From contig PMJK01000130.1 of the NCBI GenBank assembly GCA_003158505.1, positions 22,753 through 32,738 of the forward strand: 9,986 nucleotides of DNA. Reading direction: 5' to 3'. The notes beneath the pieces are model-generated. The model had not been told where the DNA came from. It made no database searches and was given only the letters and a program-made list of their open reading frames with translations. The first letter of the stretch is position 1; each line of letters starts with the position of its first letter. The translations under genes were made by a program, and so were the position numbers. This stretch comes from Holophagaceae bacterium. Its GTDB lineage: Bacteria; Acidobacteriota; Holophagae; Holophagales; Holophagaceae. Of the stretch, positions 1-6,655 are shown in pieces.

Positions 1-15
1 CCTGCCTGGCTTCAT
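1..15 (-). CDS. 5' end of a further leftward gene (first five codons only)
   Basis: An ATG on the minus strand at 15-13 follows a near-perfect Shine-Dalgarno and opens a frame reading MKPGR before the window ends. It lies 21 nt beyond the stop of the DUF4178 gene on the same strand, so it is probably the next gene of that operon. Five residues do not identify a product. DUF4178 genes are often next to DUF350, DUF4247 or spermidine-synthase-like genes in other bacteria, so those are candidates by context only. Confidence 0.5.
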
Positions 16-20
16 CGCGG

Positions 21-27
21 CCTCCTC
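21..27 (-). promoter_or_regulatory. Ribosome binding site for the partial gene at the window start
   Basis: On the minus strand this reads GAGGAGG with a 5-nt spacer (CCGCG) before the ATG at 15-13. It is one of the strongest Shine-Dalgarno sequences in the window and the main reason to believe a gene starts there. Confidence 0.6.
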
Positions 28-36
28 GGGGTTTTG

Positions 37-2049
37 TTAGGCACTCTTAGGCGCGTACATGCTCTCCTGCCAGCGCCGCCCCTCGAAGGACACCATGGGG
101 AAGATCATGATCAGGGGCACCAGCAGGATGGCCAGCAGGGCCAGGCCGGGATAGAGCCAGCGCATGACCCCCTGGCGCAACTGCACGTCGATGGCGTTGA
201 CGGGCGGGATCTTCCCATTCCACTGGGGAGCCAGGCGCAGCACGTAGCTGCCGGGAGGAACGGCGCTGAGGAACACGGTCTCGGTCTGGCCGCCCTCGGT
301 CCAGGATTCACCGCCATCCACGCCATGGTAGTAGCTGCTTTCCAGGAGGAAGAGCTCGGCCACGCCCGTGGTCTCGCTCACCAGGGCTCCCTCCAGCTCG
401 ATCCAGTTGTTGTTCACGGGAGCGCTGAGAGTGACCGCAAGATTCTGATGTCCATCCTTGATCTCGATGGGATCCGAGAAGAAGACTGGTTCCTGCGGTT
501 CTTCCGCAGGGGCGCCCTGAGGGGCCGGTGCCGCGGACCGTCCCGCGGGAATCCCCCGGCGAACCGCTGCACCCGCCACCGGCCGCAGGCCCGGAGTCAA
601 TTCGAAGAGATCGATCTGCCGGTGAAATAACTCCTCATTGCGATGGGTCACGGATTCCACCATGACCAGGATGAGCAGCAGTCCCAGGGCCCCCACGATC
701 CACAGGGCGGATTTCGACAGCGCCGCCCGGTGCGGATTGGGCTGAAAGGAACCAATGCCCTGGGGCGGAGGGGGGGCGCCTTCGAGCTTGAAGGCGGACC
801 AGACCTCGCCCGGTTCGAGGTAGGTGGACAGGCTCCAGTTCACCTCCTCACCGCCACCTGGATGCGATTGCCGCTCCCGGGTGAGGCTGCGGGGCGGGGC
901 CACGAACTCGGTCACCAGCACCCGCTCGCCTTGCTCCACGGTCCAGTAGAACTCACCCCACACGCCCTCGACCACGGCCTGCACATCCTGGAAGCGGCGC
1001 CAGTCCTGGCCGTGGGTCCGCAGATTCCTCTGGCCCTCGCTGGCCTGGGGCACGTCGCCGGGAGCCACGGCCGTGGCCAGACTCCAGTGGCCTTCGCTTT
1101 CCTCTAGCCATTTGAAGCCATGGTGGCTGTCGAGGAGCAGGTATTCGGTCCAGGGGTAGGGCAGGCCATCGATGGTGCAGCTGCGGCGCAGCTGGCCGAT
1201 GCAGGTGACCTTCTCACCTTTCAAGAAGCCTTCGGCGCCGAGAGGGAGGACCACCTCCTGGTGCGGCTGCTTCAGGCTCTTCAGGAAGGCGAGCTTGCCG
1301 TTCTCCGCCGTGAGTAGGCTGCCGCAGCTGGGACAGCCCACCCGCTGGGTCTGGTCCGGCGCATGGAGGGCCAGGGCGCCACCGCACTTGGGGCAATTCA
1401 GGTTCTGGGTGCCCACCTTCAGCGGTTTCCGTGTGCCACCCTGGAGGTGCAGATCCGCCAGGGGGATCTCACGGCCCAGGAAGAAGAGGGGGGGGTCCTC
1501 GCCGTAGTCCAGGGTAGCGAAGGCGCCGTTCTTTCCCGAGAGATCCGCGTAGTGGTAGGTGGCGCCCGGTTCCACGGCCCAGGGGATCTCGCCCTCGGCG
1601 CTGTGGAAGGTGGCTGCGCTGACCTCGCCCACCGTCCAGAGACCATCCGGGCCGAGGTCCACGGGGCCGCCCGCCTGGAGGCTGTCCACCGAGGGCAGCG
1701 CGCCATGCGGGGTCTGAGTGAAGGTCAGGTAGAAGCGGCCCTGGGCCTCTGCCAGCCAGCCCCAGCGGCCATCATCGAGGGCAAGGTACCACTCGTCCCA
1801 CACGCCGCCGAGGGGATGCTTGAGCTGGACACGACCCGCGAGTGTGAACCCCCGACCTGCATAGGTACCAGAACTCCCCAGGCCCAGGGGCGAGCCCGTA
1901 TCCACGAGATCGGCCACCTTGCCGATCAGCTCGGGGTCCCGGTCCCGCCGGGCGGCCAGGGCCTTACAGTAGGTGCAGACAGCCACCATGGTCCCGGGCC
2001 GGAAGCTCAGGGCGGCACCGCAGCTGGGGCAGGAGGCGAGTGTGCTCAT
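37..2049 (-). CDS. DUF4178 membrane protein with two zinc ribbons
   Basis: A 670-residue protein built as a duplicated module plus a membrane-anchored part. An N-terminal zinc ribbon (C7, C10, C25, C28) is followed by a DUF4178-like beta-rich domain (about 55-200, with WDEWYLALDDGRWGWLAE). A second zinc ribbon (C219, C222, C239, C242) precedes a second DUF4178-like domain (about 270-415, with WTEYLLLDSHHGFKWLEE). A transmembrane helix lies at about 447-466. A Pro/Ala-rich linker and a probably extracytoplasmic beta-sandwich (about 520-625) follow, then a second transmembrane helix at about 632-654 and a short cytosolic tail. The ribbons and DUF4178 domains would thus be cytosolic. The biochemical role is unknown. 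From family knowledge, DUF4178 genes recur near DUF350, polyamine synthase-like and PspA/envelope-stress genes. The gene starts 25 nt after the aminotransferase stop, with only a weak CGGA-like ribosome site. Domain naming is from recognised sequence patterns, not a search. Confidence 0.85.
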   Translation of the reverse strand: MSTLASCPSCGAALSFRPGTMVAVCTYCKALAARRDRDPELIGKVADLVDTGSPLGLGSSGTYAGRGFTLAGRVQLKHPLGGVWDEWYLALDDGRWGWLAEAQGRFYLTFTQTPHGALPSVDSLQAGGPVDLGPDGLWTVGEVSAATFHSAEGEIPWAVEPGATYHYADLSGKNGAFATLDYGEDPPLFFLGREIPLADLHLQGGTRKPLKVGTQNLNCPKCGGALALHAPDQTQRVGCPSCGSLLTAENGKLAFLKSLKQPHQEVVLPLGAEGFLKGEKVTCIGQLRRSCTIDGLPYPWTEYLLLDSHHGFKWLEESEGHWSLATAVAPGDVPQASEGQRNLRTHGQDWRRFQDVQAVVEGVWGEFYWTVEQGERVLVTEFVAPPRSLTRERQSHPGGGEEVNWSLSTYLEPGEVWSAFKLEGAPPPPQGIGSFQPNPHRAALSKSALWIVGALGLLLILVMVESVTHRNEELFHRQIDLFELTPGLRPVAGAAVRRGIPAGRSAAPAPQGAPAEEPQEPVFFSDPIEIKDGHQNLAVTLSAPVNNNWIELEGALVSETTGVAELFLLESSYYHGVDGGESWTEGGQTETVFLSAVPPGSYVLRLAPQWNGKIPPVNAIDVQLRQGVMRWLYPGLALLAILLVPLIMIFPMVSFEGRRWQESMYAPKSA

Positions 2050-2074
2050 GGGTTCCGGTGATTATGCAGGTCTG

Positions 2075-3232
2075 TCAGATCAGAGGGAAGATGCGACCCA
2101 GGCCTTCGCGGAAAAGCGCATCCGGTGTCAACAGGCTGAGCACCAGATGGCCATCCCCGGGCAGGTCGAAGAAGGAACCGGGATGCACCAGGGTCGAGGC
2201 GGATTCCAGCAGCCGCAGCGCGCAGGCCTCATCCGTGTCCACGGCCGGGCGCCGCAGCATCATGGACCAGCCGCCTTCCACGGGCGGTCGGGATAGGTGG
2301 GGTTGCGCCGCCAGCTCGGCGTCGAGGGTGGCCAGATTGGTGCGAAGGCGGCCCAGCACTTGATCCCGGATCCCGGGGGCCAGGGCCAGCAGGGTCGGCG
2401 CGGCGGCCTGCACTGGCGCTGAAACAGACAGGTACTGATCCGCCAGGAAGGCCAGGGCCGACCGGTACTCGGCTGCGCCGGGGCCGTGCAGGGCGATCCA
2501 GCCCAGTTTGAGTTGGGGCAGGGCCGCCACCTTGCTGAGGCCCGATAACAGAAAGACCGGGCAGGGCGGATCGGGATCGATGAGGGCGGTGCCCAGGCGG
2601 TCGGCGGGCGGCTCCAGGGCGTAGTCCGCAAAGACCTCGTCGACGAGGAGGGCCAGACCATGCCGTGCGCACAGGGCCGTGAGCCCCGCCCACTCGGTCT
2701 GCGACAGGAAATGTCCAGTGGGGTTGTTGGGATTCACCACCACCACGGCCCGGGTCCGTGGCGAGACGGCAGCTTCCATGGCCCCGAGATCCAGGTGCCA
2801 GCGCTCGTGGAAGTAGGAAGGCACGGTGCGGGCGCGAAGGCCTTCGAGGCGGGCCAGCCAGTCGAACAGGGGGTAGCTGGGGCTGGGCACCAGCACCTCG
2901 TCGCCGGGATCTCCCAGCAGCTTGAAGAGCAGGCCGTAGCCCTCGCTGGTGGAGGCCGTGAGCAGCAGGTCCTCGGCCCGGAGGCCGTGGCCATGGTGGG
3001 CGGCGATGGCCACGCGGGCCGACCTGGAGCCCAGGGGATCCGGGTCATAGCTGAGCACGGCGGGCTGGGCGAGCGCCGCGAGGATCGCCGCTTCCGGATA
3101 GGCGAACCCGCAGCGGGTGGGATTCGACCCCGTGAGGTCCAGGATCCCCCGCCCCTCGGACCGAAGTCGCCCCAGGCCGGCCGTCAGGGCGTTCGGTTCG
3201 AAACCACGCGGTAGGCGGGAGGAGAGGCGCAT
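2075..3232 (-). CDS. PLP-dependent aminotransferase, class I/II (fold type I)
   Basis: A 385-residue cytosolic enzyme, the usual length for the family. Visible landmarks in order: SPSYPLFDW (about 117-125, aromatic residue stacking on the cofactor ring), NPNNPTG (167-173), DEVFADY (198-204; the Asp pairs with the pyridine nitrogen and the Tyr with O3') and LSGLSK (229-234). K234 is the expected Schiff-base lysine. These support transamination or a related PLP reaction on an amino acid; the substrate cannot be named. The C-terminal segment where these enzymes normally have an Arg for the substrate alpha-carboxylate (pattern like YIRLSF) reads GHLVLSLLTP (361-370), with no Arg in that position. 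The substrate could therefore be atypical, or a neighbouring Arg may substitute. The ATG at 3232 has no strong Shine-Dalgarno. The gene is divergent from elbB and probably co-transcribed with the DUF4178 gene 25 nt downstream. Confidence 0.88.
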   Translation of the reverse strand: MRLSSRLPRGFEPNALTAGLGRLRSEGRGILDLTGSNPTRCGFAYPEAAILAALAQPAVLSYDPDPLGSRSARVAIAAHHGHGLRAEDLLLTASTSEGYGLLFKLLGDPGDEVLVPSPSYPLFDWLARLEGLRARTVPSYFHERWHLDLGAMEAAVSPRTRAVVVVNPNNPTGHFLSQTEWAGLTALCARHGLALLVDEVFADYALEPPADRLGTALIDPDPPCPVFLLSGLSKVAALPQLKLGWIALHGPGAAEYRSALAFLADQYLSVSAPVQAAAPTLLALAPGIRDQVLGRLRTNLATLDAELAAQPHLSRPPVEGGWSMMLRRPAVDTDEACALRLLESASTLVHPGSFFDLPGDGHLVLSLLTPDALFREGLGRIFPLI

Positions 3233-3282
3233 GGGTCCAGGTTAATCGAAGCGCTGAATCACTGCTCCTCGTGTGGTCACTA

Positions 3283-3311
3283 CGGTTGGCGTTTGCCATC
3301 CGCGGGATAAT
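3283..3311 (+). promoter_or_regulatory. Weak candidate promoter for elbB
   Basis: In the 102-nt gap between divergent genes, GATAAT at 3306-3311 resembles a -10 box (5 of 6 matches to TATAAT). It ends 23 nt before the elbB ATG. The hexamer 17 nt upstream, CGGTTG at 3283-3288, is a poor -35 match. The position is sensible but the sequence evidence is thin. Confidence 0.25.
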
Positions 3312-3323
3312 CCCTGAAACCAC

Positions 3324-3329
3324 AGGAGG
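3324..3329 (+). promoter_or_regulatory. Ribosome binding site of elbB
   Basis: A perfect AGGAGG sits 5 nt before the ATG at 3335 and fixes the elbB start codon. Confidence 0.8.
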
Positions 3330-3334
3330 CTCCC

Positions 3335-4012
3335 ATGGCGAAGACGCTCAAGGTTGCGGTGCTGCTGGCCGGCTGCGGCCATCTGGACGGCGCGGAGGTG
3401 CGCGAGTCGGTGCTCGCTCTGCTGGCCCTGGACCAGCACGGAGCGGACTACCAGTGCATCGCCCCCAACGCCGATCAATACCACGTCATCAACCACGTCA
3501 CCGGCCAGCCCGTCCCTGGGGAGGTCCGCAACATCCTGGTGGAGTCCAGCCGCATCGCGCGGAAAGGCCAGTGCCTGGATCTGGCGAAGGCCCGGATCGA
3601 GGACTACGACGCTCTGGTGATGCCGGGCGGCTACGGCGTGGCCAAGAACCACTGCTCCTTCGCCTTCAAGGGCGCTGAGGCCGATGTGCGACCGGACGTG
3701 GCCGCCTTCGTGCGGGGCTTCTTCGACGCCGGGAAGCCCGTGGGTGCCATCTGCATCGCCCCGGCCCTGGTGGCCCTGACGCTGTCGGGAAGGAAGGCCG
3801 CACGGCTCACCCTGGGCACCGATCCTGGCTGTGCCGACGCCATGCACCACCTCGGGCACCTGCACCAGGACACCCCCAGCGCCCGGGAGATCGTCATCGA
3901 CGAGGCCCTCAAGCTGGTGACCACGCCGGCCTACATGTTCGACGACGCAAGGCTGAGCGATGTATGGGTCGGGATCGAGCGTTGCGTAACTGAGGTATTG
4001 AAGCGCTGCTGA
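3335..4012 (+). CDS. elbB: ElbB-type DJ-1/PfpI superfamily protein (isoprenoid biosynthesis glyoxalase ElbB)
   Basis: A 225-residue cytosolic protein matching ElbB over its length. It starts VAVLLAGCGHLDGAEVRESV (ElbB family: SGCG, DG.EI.E), then VMPGGYGVAKNHCSFAFKG (about 95-113). The nucleophile-elbow segment GAICIAPALVA (137-147) puts the conserved cysteine of the DJ-1 fold at C140. HQDTPSAREIVID and KLVTTPAYMFD complete the fold. ElbB is described as a glyoxalase III-like enzyme, historically linked to isoprenoid synthesis because of its effect on carotenoid yield; the physiological substrate is uncertain. The final residues VGIERCVTEVLKRC are encoded twice: a diverged copy of this 3' end lies 136 bp downstream. 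The last codons (GTA ACT GAG GTA TTG) use A/T third positions more than the rest of the gene, so the present C-terminus may have been brought in by an insertion. Confidence 0.92.
   Translation: MAKTLKVAVLLAGCGHLDGAEVRESVLALLALDQHGADYQCIAPNADQYHVINHVTGQPVPGEVRNILVESSRIARKGQCLDLAKARIEDYDALVMPGGYGVAKNHCSFAFKGAEADVRPDVAAFVRGFFDAGKPVGAICIAPALVALTLSGRKAARLTLGTDPGCADAMHHLGHLHQDTPSAREIVIDEALKLVTTPAYMFDDARLSDVWVGIERCVTEVLKRC
3966..3987 (+). repeat. 22-bp direct repeat, copy 1 (inside elbB 3' end; att-like core)
   Basis: Begins GGGTCGGGATCG and ends GTTGCGT. It is identical over 22 bp to 4102-4123, offset by 136 bp. It encodes VGIERCV of ElbB. After the core this copy continues with 25 nt coding TEVLKRC and a TGA stop. 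Confidence 0.85.
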
Positions 4013-4020
4013 ACCGCTTC
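4000..4020 (+). other. Hairpin spanning the elbB stop codon
   Basis: GAAGCG (4000-4005) pairs with CGCTTC (4015-4020) around a 9-nt loop that contains the TGA stop. There is no T-tract, so it is not a canonical intrinsic terminator. It could still contribute to 3'-end formation of elbB mRNA. Confidence 0.4.
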
Positions 4021-4042
4021 TGGACCAGGGTGATTCGCTCCC

Positions 4043-4100
4043 TGTGGGACCCCGCTCCGCAGGCTCCCCCGGAGCCTGCTCCGCGACCCACATGGTCGCG
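4043..4100. repeat. REP-like palindromic block between convergent genes
   Basis: Two hairpins lie almost back to back. GCAGGCTCC (4059-4067) pairs with GGAGCCTGC (4071-4079) around a CCC loop. CGCGACC (4082-4088) pairs with GGTCGCG (4094-4100) around 5 nt. An alternative outer stem joins TGTGGG (4043-4048) to CCCACA (4087-4092). The block lies between the ends of elbB and the protease gene and stops 1 nt before the second 22-bp core repeat. It resembles extragenic palindromic (REP-type) sequences or a bidirectional transcription stop, but no T-tract is seen. Copy number elsewhere in the genome is unknown. Confidence 0.55.
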
Positions 4101-4101
4101 A

Positions 4102-4148
4102 GGGTCGGGATCGAGCGTTGCGTGGCGGAAGTGCTGAAGCGGACCTGA
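4102..4148 (+). pseudogene. Second, displaced copy of the elbB 3' end
   Basis: These 47 nt read VGIERCVAEVLKRT and then a TGA stop in the same phase as the elbB C-terminus. The first 22 nt (4102-4123) are identical to 3966-3987; the last 25 match at 17 positions. Codons in this copy (GTG GCG GAA GTG CTG) fit the G/C-ending usage of the surrounding genes better than the copy now attached to elbB. The 136-bp offset is not a multiple of three, so this is not an in-frame internal duplication. It reads most simply as the original gene tail displaced by an insertion, though a local segmental duplication followed by divergence is possible. Confidence 0.6.
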
Positions 4149-4160
4149 TAAGCCCGCCAA

Positions 4161-5687
4161 TCACTTGGCAGGCGTGCCGGTCCAGACTGCCAGGGTGTCG
4201 GGTGAGCCCTGGGAGCGAATGCCATTGTCGGTGAGGATCTCCTCGGTGGTGGCCAGCATTTCCTTGCGGGGGAAGATCATGGATTCGCCATCAGTCTGGG
4301 CGAAGGCCAGGACGAGGAACTCCTCCTTCATGTCACGCAGAACCTGGACCAGGTGCCGCAGATTTCTGATGGGGACGCCATTGACGCTCTTCACGACCTC
4401 AGTGACGGGATTTGAATAGCCCTTGGCGAGCTTGTGGGGCAGGAACGGCGAGGCGACCACGACCAATTCCTCGTCTTGGAAGGCAGGACCCTGGCTGAAC
4501 CGCGTGACCAGTGGATTTCCACTGTAGATGAAGGCCCCCATCTTCTGGTTGTTGGCGCCGACGAACTGAGTGGTGGCGGACGAGAAGACGAGCGGACCAT
4601 AGACAAAATAGGATGGGTACGAACCTTGGAGGTCCGGGATGAGCCGGGGATAGCCGGGGGCTACGGGCATCTGGACATTCAGTTCCTTGCCCTTGCGCAC
4701 CACGGTGAGGGGAACCATCCCCTGTCTTGCCACCTTCTGGATGAGGTACTGGAAGCGCAGCCGGAGGTTTGGTCCGGCCTTGACCATCCCCTGATCATCG
4801 ATGGGCGTATCTCCGATGCGAGTGATGACATCCCATTCCTGCAGGGGATTAGGCCGGGTGGACTGGAACAGCTCATGCACGACAATGCCCTGGACCGAAG
4901 GGCCCAGGTTCAGGAAGGTGCGCAGGGCGGGGTTCTCGAGGGTTTGAAGCTGGTCGTACATGGCCGGTTTGCCGTCGTACCGACCATCCTCGATGTCCTT
5001 GAGAAACAGCTCGATCTCTTCGCAGGGAATGATGTAGCCGATGTTTTGCGTGCCGCCCAGGGTGCTGAAGGCCAACCCGATCATCTTCTCGCCCACGACC
5101 GCGGGACCGCCGCTGTTGCCCGGGTTGATAGCCGCATCGATCTGGATGCGGAGGCCGGCTACGTGATGGTTGTATCCCGTGAATTCAATGCGGGAAACAA
5201 TGCCTTTAGTGATGGAGAGGCTCGTGCCGCCAGTGGGGAACCCGTAGGCCATGACGGCGTCCTTGACCTCAGGAAGGAGGTTGGCCCGCTTCAGCGGAGG
5301 TCGTGTGTCAAAGAAGGAGTCGTCGTCGAGCTTGAGCACCGCGAGGTCGATGCCGGGAGCTGCGAACTCCACGGTGGCCGAGATCTTGTCGCCCGCCTGG
5401 TTGGCCTGCACCTGCACCTGGCTGGCGTAGAGCACGACATGGGCATTGGTGAGGATCCGGTGGCCCTCGATGATCACTCCGGTCCCCGTAGCCTCCTGTG
5501 GGGACTGCTTGGTCCAGGGCTTGGACGTGTCCGGCTGCCGGATGGTGGAGAACACTTTGACCACCGAATCCTCGACCCGAAGCGTGGGCTCGGGCGAGGG
5601 AGTCTCAGCATGGGCGGGCAGGGGGCAGGAACCTAGGGCGCAAGTCAGCAGCAGGCGCAGGAGGAAGGCGGGGCGGGATGGGCTCAT
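4161..5687 (-). CDS. Exported trypsin-like serine protease, Deg/HtrA (S1C) family with PDZ domains
   Basis: A 508-residue envelope protease. The N-terminus is a signal sequence (RPAFLLRLLLTCALGSCPLP) with a likely signal peptidase I site after AHA (about 27). LGSC at 18-21 also weakly resembles a lipobox, so a lipoprotein is possible. The protease domain shows the full triad: H83 in TNAHVV, D114 in GIDLAVLKL and S192 in NPGNSGGPAVV. A PDZ domain follows at about 262-340 (GIVVHELF, WDVITRIGDTPI). A second divergent PDZ-like part runs at about 365-465 (SNPVTEVVKSVNGVPIRNL). The blocks SLSITKGIVSRIEFTGY, IGYIIPCEEIELFLKDI and the LENPALRTFLNL stretch resemble the plant Deg9/Deg2-like subgroup more than classical DegP. 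Likely role: degradation of damaged envelope proteins. The ATG at 5687 has AAGGA about 12 nt upstream. It is convergent with elbB and downstream of the TcmP island, with 80 nt between it and the extended TcmP frame. Confidence 0.9.
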   Translation of the reverse strand: MSPSRPAFLLRLLLTCALGSCPLPAHAETPSPEPTLRVEDSVVKVFSTIRQPDTSKPWTKQSPQEATGTGVIIEGHRILTNAHVVLYASQVQVQANQAGDKISATVEFAAPGIDLAVLKLDDDSFFDTRPPLKRANLLPEVKDAVMAYGFPTGGTSLSITKGIVSRIEFTGYNHHVAGLRIQIDAAINPGNSGGPAVVGEKMIGLAFSTLGGTQNIGYIIPCEEIELFLKDIEDGRYDGKPAMYDQLQTLENPALRTFLNLGPSVQGIVVHELFQSTRPNPLQEWDVITRIGDTPIDDQGMVKAGPNLRLRFQYLIQKVARQGMVPLTVVRKGKELNVQMPVAPGYPRLIPDLQGSYPSYFVYGPLVFSSATTQFVGANNQKMGAFIYSGNPLVTRFSQGPAFQDEELVVVASPFLPHKLAKGYSNPVTEVVKSVNGVPIRNLRHLVQVLRDMKEEFLVLAFAQTDGESMIFPRKEMLATTEEILTDNGIRSQGSPDTLAVWTGTPAK

Positions 5688-5767
5688 GGCTTGGGATTCC
5701 TTGGCAGGGAGAGCTATTCAACACTACCTGCTCGACCTCTGGTGCGTCCAATCAGCGCAGGGGCCAG

Positions 5768-5902
5768 TTAGTCGTCAAGCCCTTCAAACAGGGGCGTCCC
5801 TCTCGTACTCTTGACGGTTCTGAGCACCTCGCCGGTCCAGATTTTTGAGGCGACATCATTGGGGCAATGCGAAGCCGAGATGAGGTGGTAACGATTCGGG
5901 AT
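5768..5902 (-). other. In-frame continuation of TcmP beyond a TAG stop (44 codons plus TAA)
   Basis: Immediately after the TAG at 5905-5903 the same frame stays open for 44 codons to a TAA at 5770-5768. It begins IPNRYHLISASHCPNDVASK and ends FEGLDD. The pattern Y-x-L-x-x-A-x-x-x-P-x-x-x-A-x-K-I matches the YLL-FA--NP-G---A-KI signature I recall at the C-terminus of TcmP proteins. This is therefore probably the natural end of the gene, cut off by a single amber codon (from TGG or CAG by one base change). Alternatives are a sequencing error or genuine stop-codon readthrough; nothing in the window supports readthrough directly. Confidence 0.65.
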
Positions 5903-6655
5903 CTAGATGTAGTGGCTTTCTGGAAGCGGACTCGTGCTTACTCCGTGCACCCATGTATAAAGCTTCCGCAATTTCTCCTCGTATTGACCCAGAACCTCCG
6001 AGAGATCTTCTGACACGGGGGCCTCGCCAAGCCAATTGCCGACATAGTTCTGAGCACTTGGGTTCTTGATGTTCCTGGCCAGGTCGATGTTTGTTGGGAC
6101 CATCTCCAGCAGATCGAGCCGCTTCTTGGCCAGGATTTCGGTAGATGGCCAGGAGAAGTGGAGATCTTCAGGATCGACAATCACGGTACCCAAGAACGGG
6201 AAGGCCTTTCCCTTGCGCCGCGGCAGGAACGCCTCAATGTTCTGGACGATGTAATTTGCGTCTTTAACCGATAGTAGAATTTGCACGTCAGGATTGCCTT
6301 CGAGTCCGAGGTCTTTGAGCTCGCTGTACAGGCAATCCATGATGCTTTGGTCGTAGTCGTTGAAAATGAAAGTGTCGTAGTGCTTCAGCTCCTGCACGGC
6401 TCTTAGCGGTGTGCCAGGAAAGCAACTGCTTCCATCTTTGGTCTGGTTCCATCCAGGGCCACAGAAGGGCTCAAAATGAACGATGTGTTCTATTTTCCCG
6501 ATCGACTTCTGTCCCTTGAAGACCTTTTCAGCAGCCTTGCAATAACGGATGAAGGCCTCGATTTTCGTTTTGGCGTAAAGGCCGTTTTCGCGCGGTATCC
6601 GCTCCGGCTTTGAAACGTAGGTTGGTTTGTAGCCATCCCTCCCTTCGATCGTCAC
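5903..6655 (-). CDS. tcmP: Three-Cys-motif partner protein TcmP, ended early by TAG
   Basis: A 250-residue frame as it stands; 294 translated residues plus one at the TAG if it is read through. Recognisable parts are a helical N-terminus (YAKTKIEAFIRYCKAAEKVF), a glycine-rich loop HFEPFCGPGW (60-69) in the place of the family's DxFAGPG, PGTPLRAV (80-87), an acidic strand end FNDYD (98-102), and VIVDPEDLHFSW (158-169) where relatives have DPYG followed by W. This layout resembles a Rossmann methyltransferase-like fold, but activity is not established for the family. It starts with GTG at 6655, overlapping the DUF5131 stop by 4 nt (GTGA), with GGAGG 7 nt upstream, so the two proteins are translationally coupled. 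Base composition is clearly lower in GC than neighbouring genes, suggesting horizontal transfer. Partner genes of this type recur in phages and mobile islands. Whether the truncated product works is unknown. Confidence 0.8.
   Translation of the reverse strand: MTIEGRDGYKPTYVSKPERIPRENGLYAKTKIEAFIRYCKAAEKVFKGQKSIGKIEHIVHFEPFCGPGWNQTKDGSSCFPGTPLRAVQELKHYDTFIFNDYDQSIMDCLYSELKDLGLEGNPDVQILLSVKDANYIVQNIEAFLPRRKGKAFPFLGTVIVDPEDLHFSWPSTEILAKKRLDLLEMVPTNIDLARNIKNPSAQNYVGNWLGEAPVSEDLSEVLGQYEEKLRKLYTWVHGVSTSPLPESHYI

Noticed and set aside
34..2061. Several plus-strand ORFs within the DUF4178 gene
   Set aside because: All lie antisense to one long frame with two zinc ribbons, repeated domains and membrane helices.
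3242..4225. 327-codon minus-strand ORF covering elbB
   Set aside because: It lies antisense to the well-identified elbB, has no recognisable domain, and contains the elbB tail duplication read backwards. Long antisense frames are expected in GC-rich coding DNA.
4434..5636. 400-codon plus-strand ORF opposite the protease
   Set aside because: Antisense to a complete S1C protease with intact triad; the composition (His, Asp and Gly rich) is typical of a shadow frame.
5688..5767. Search for a promoter of the protease gene
   Set aside because: TTGACG and TTGGAC hexamers exist on the minus strand but no acceptable -10 lies at the right distance, so I do not call one.
5900..5909. 8-bp palindrome ATCTAGAT at the TcmP stop
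   Set aside because: Too short to mean anything on its own; the interest at this site is the in-frame TAG, not the palindrome.
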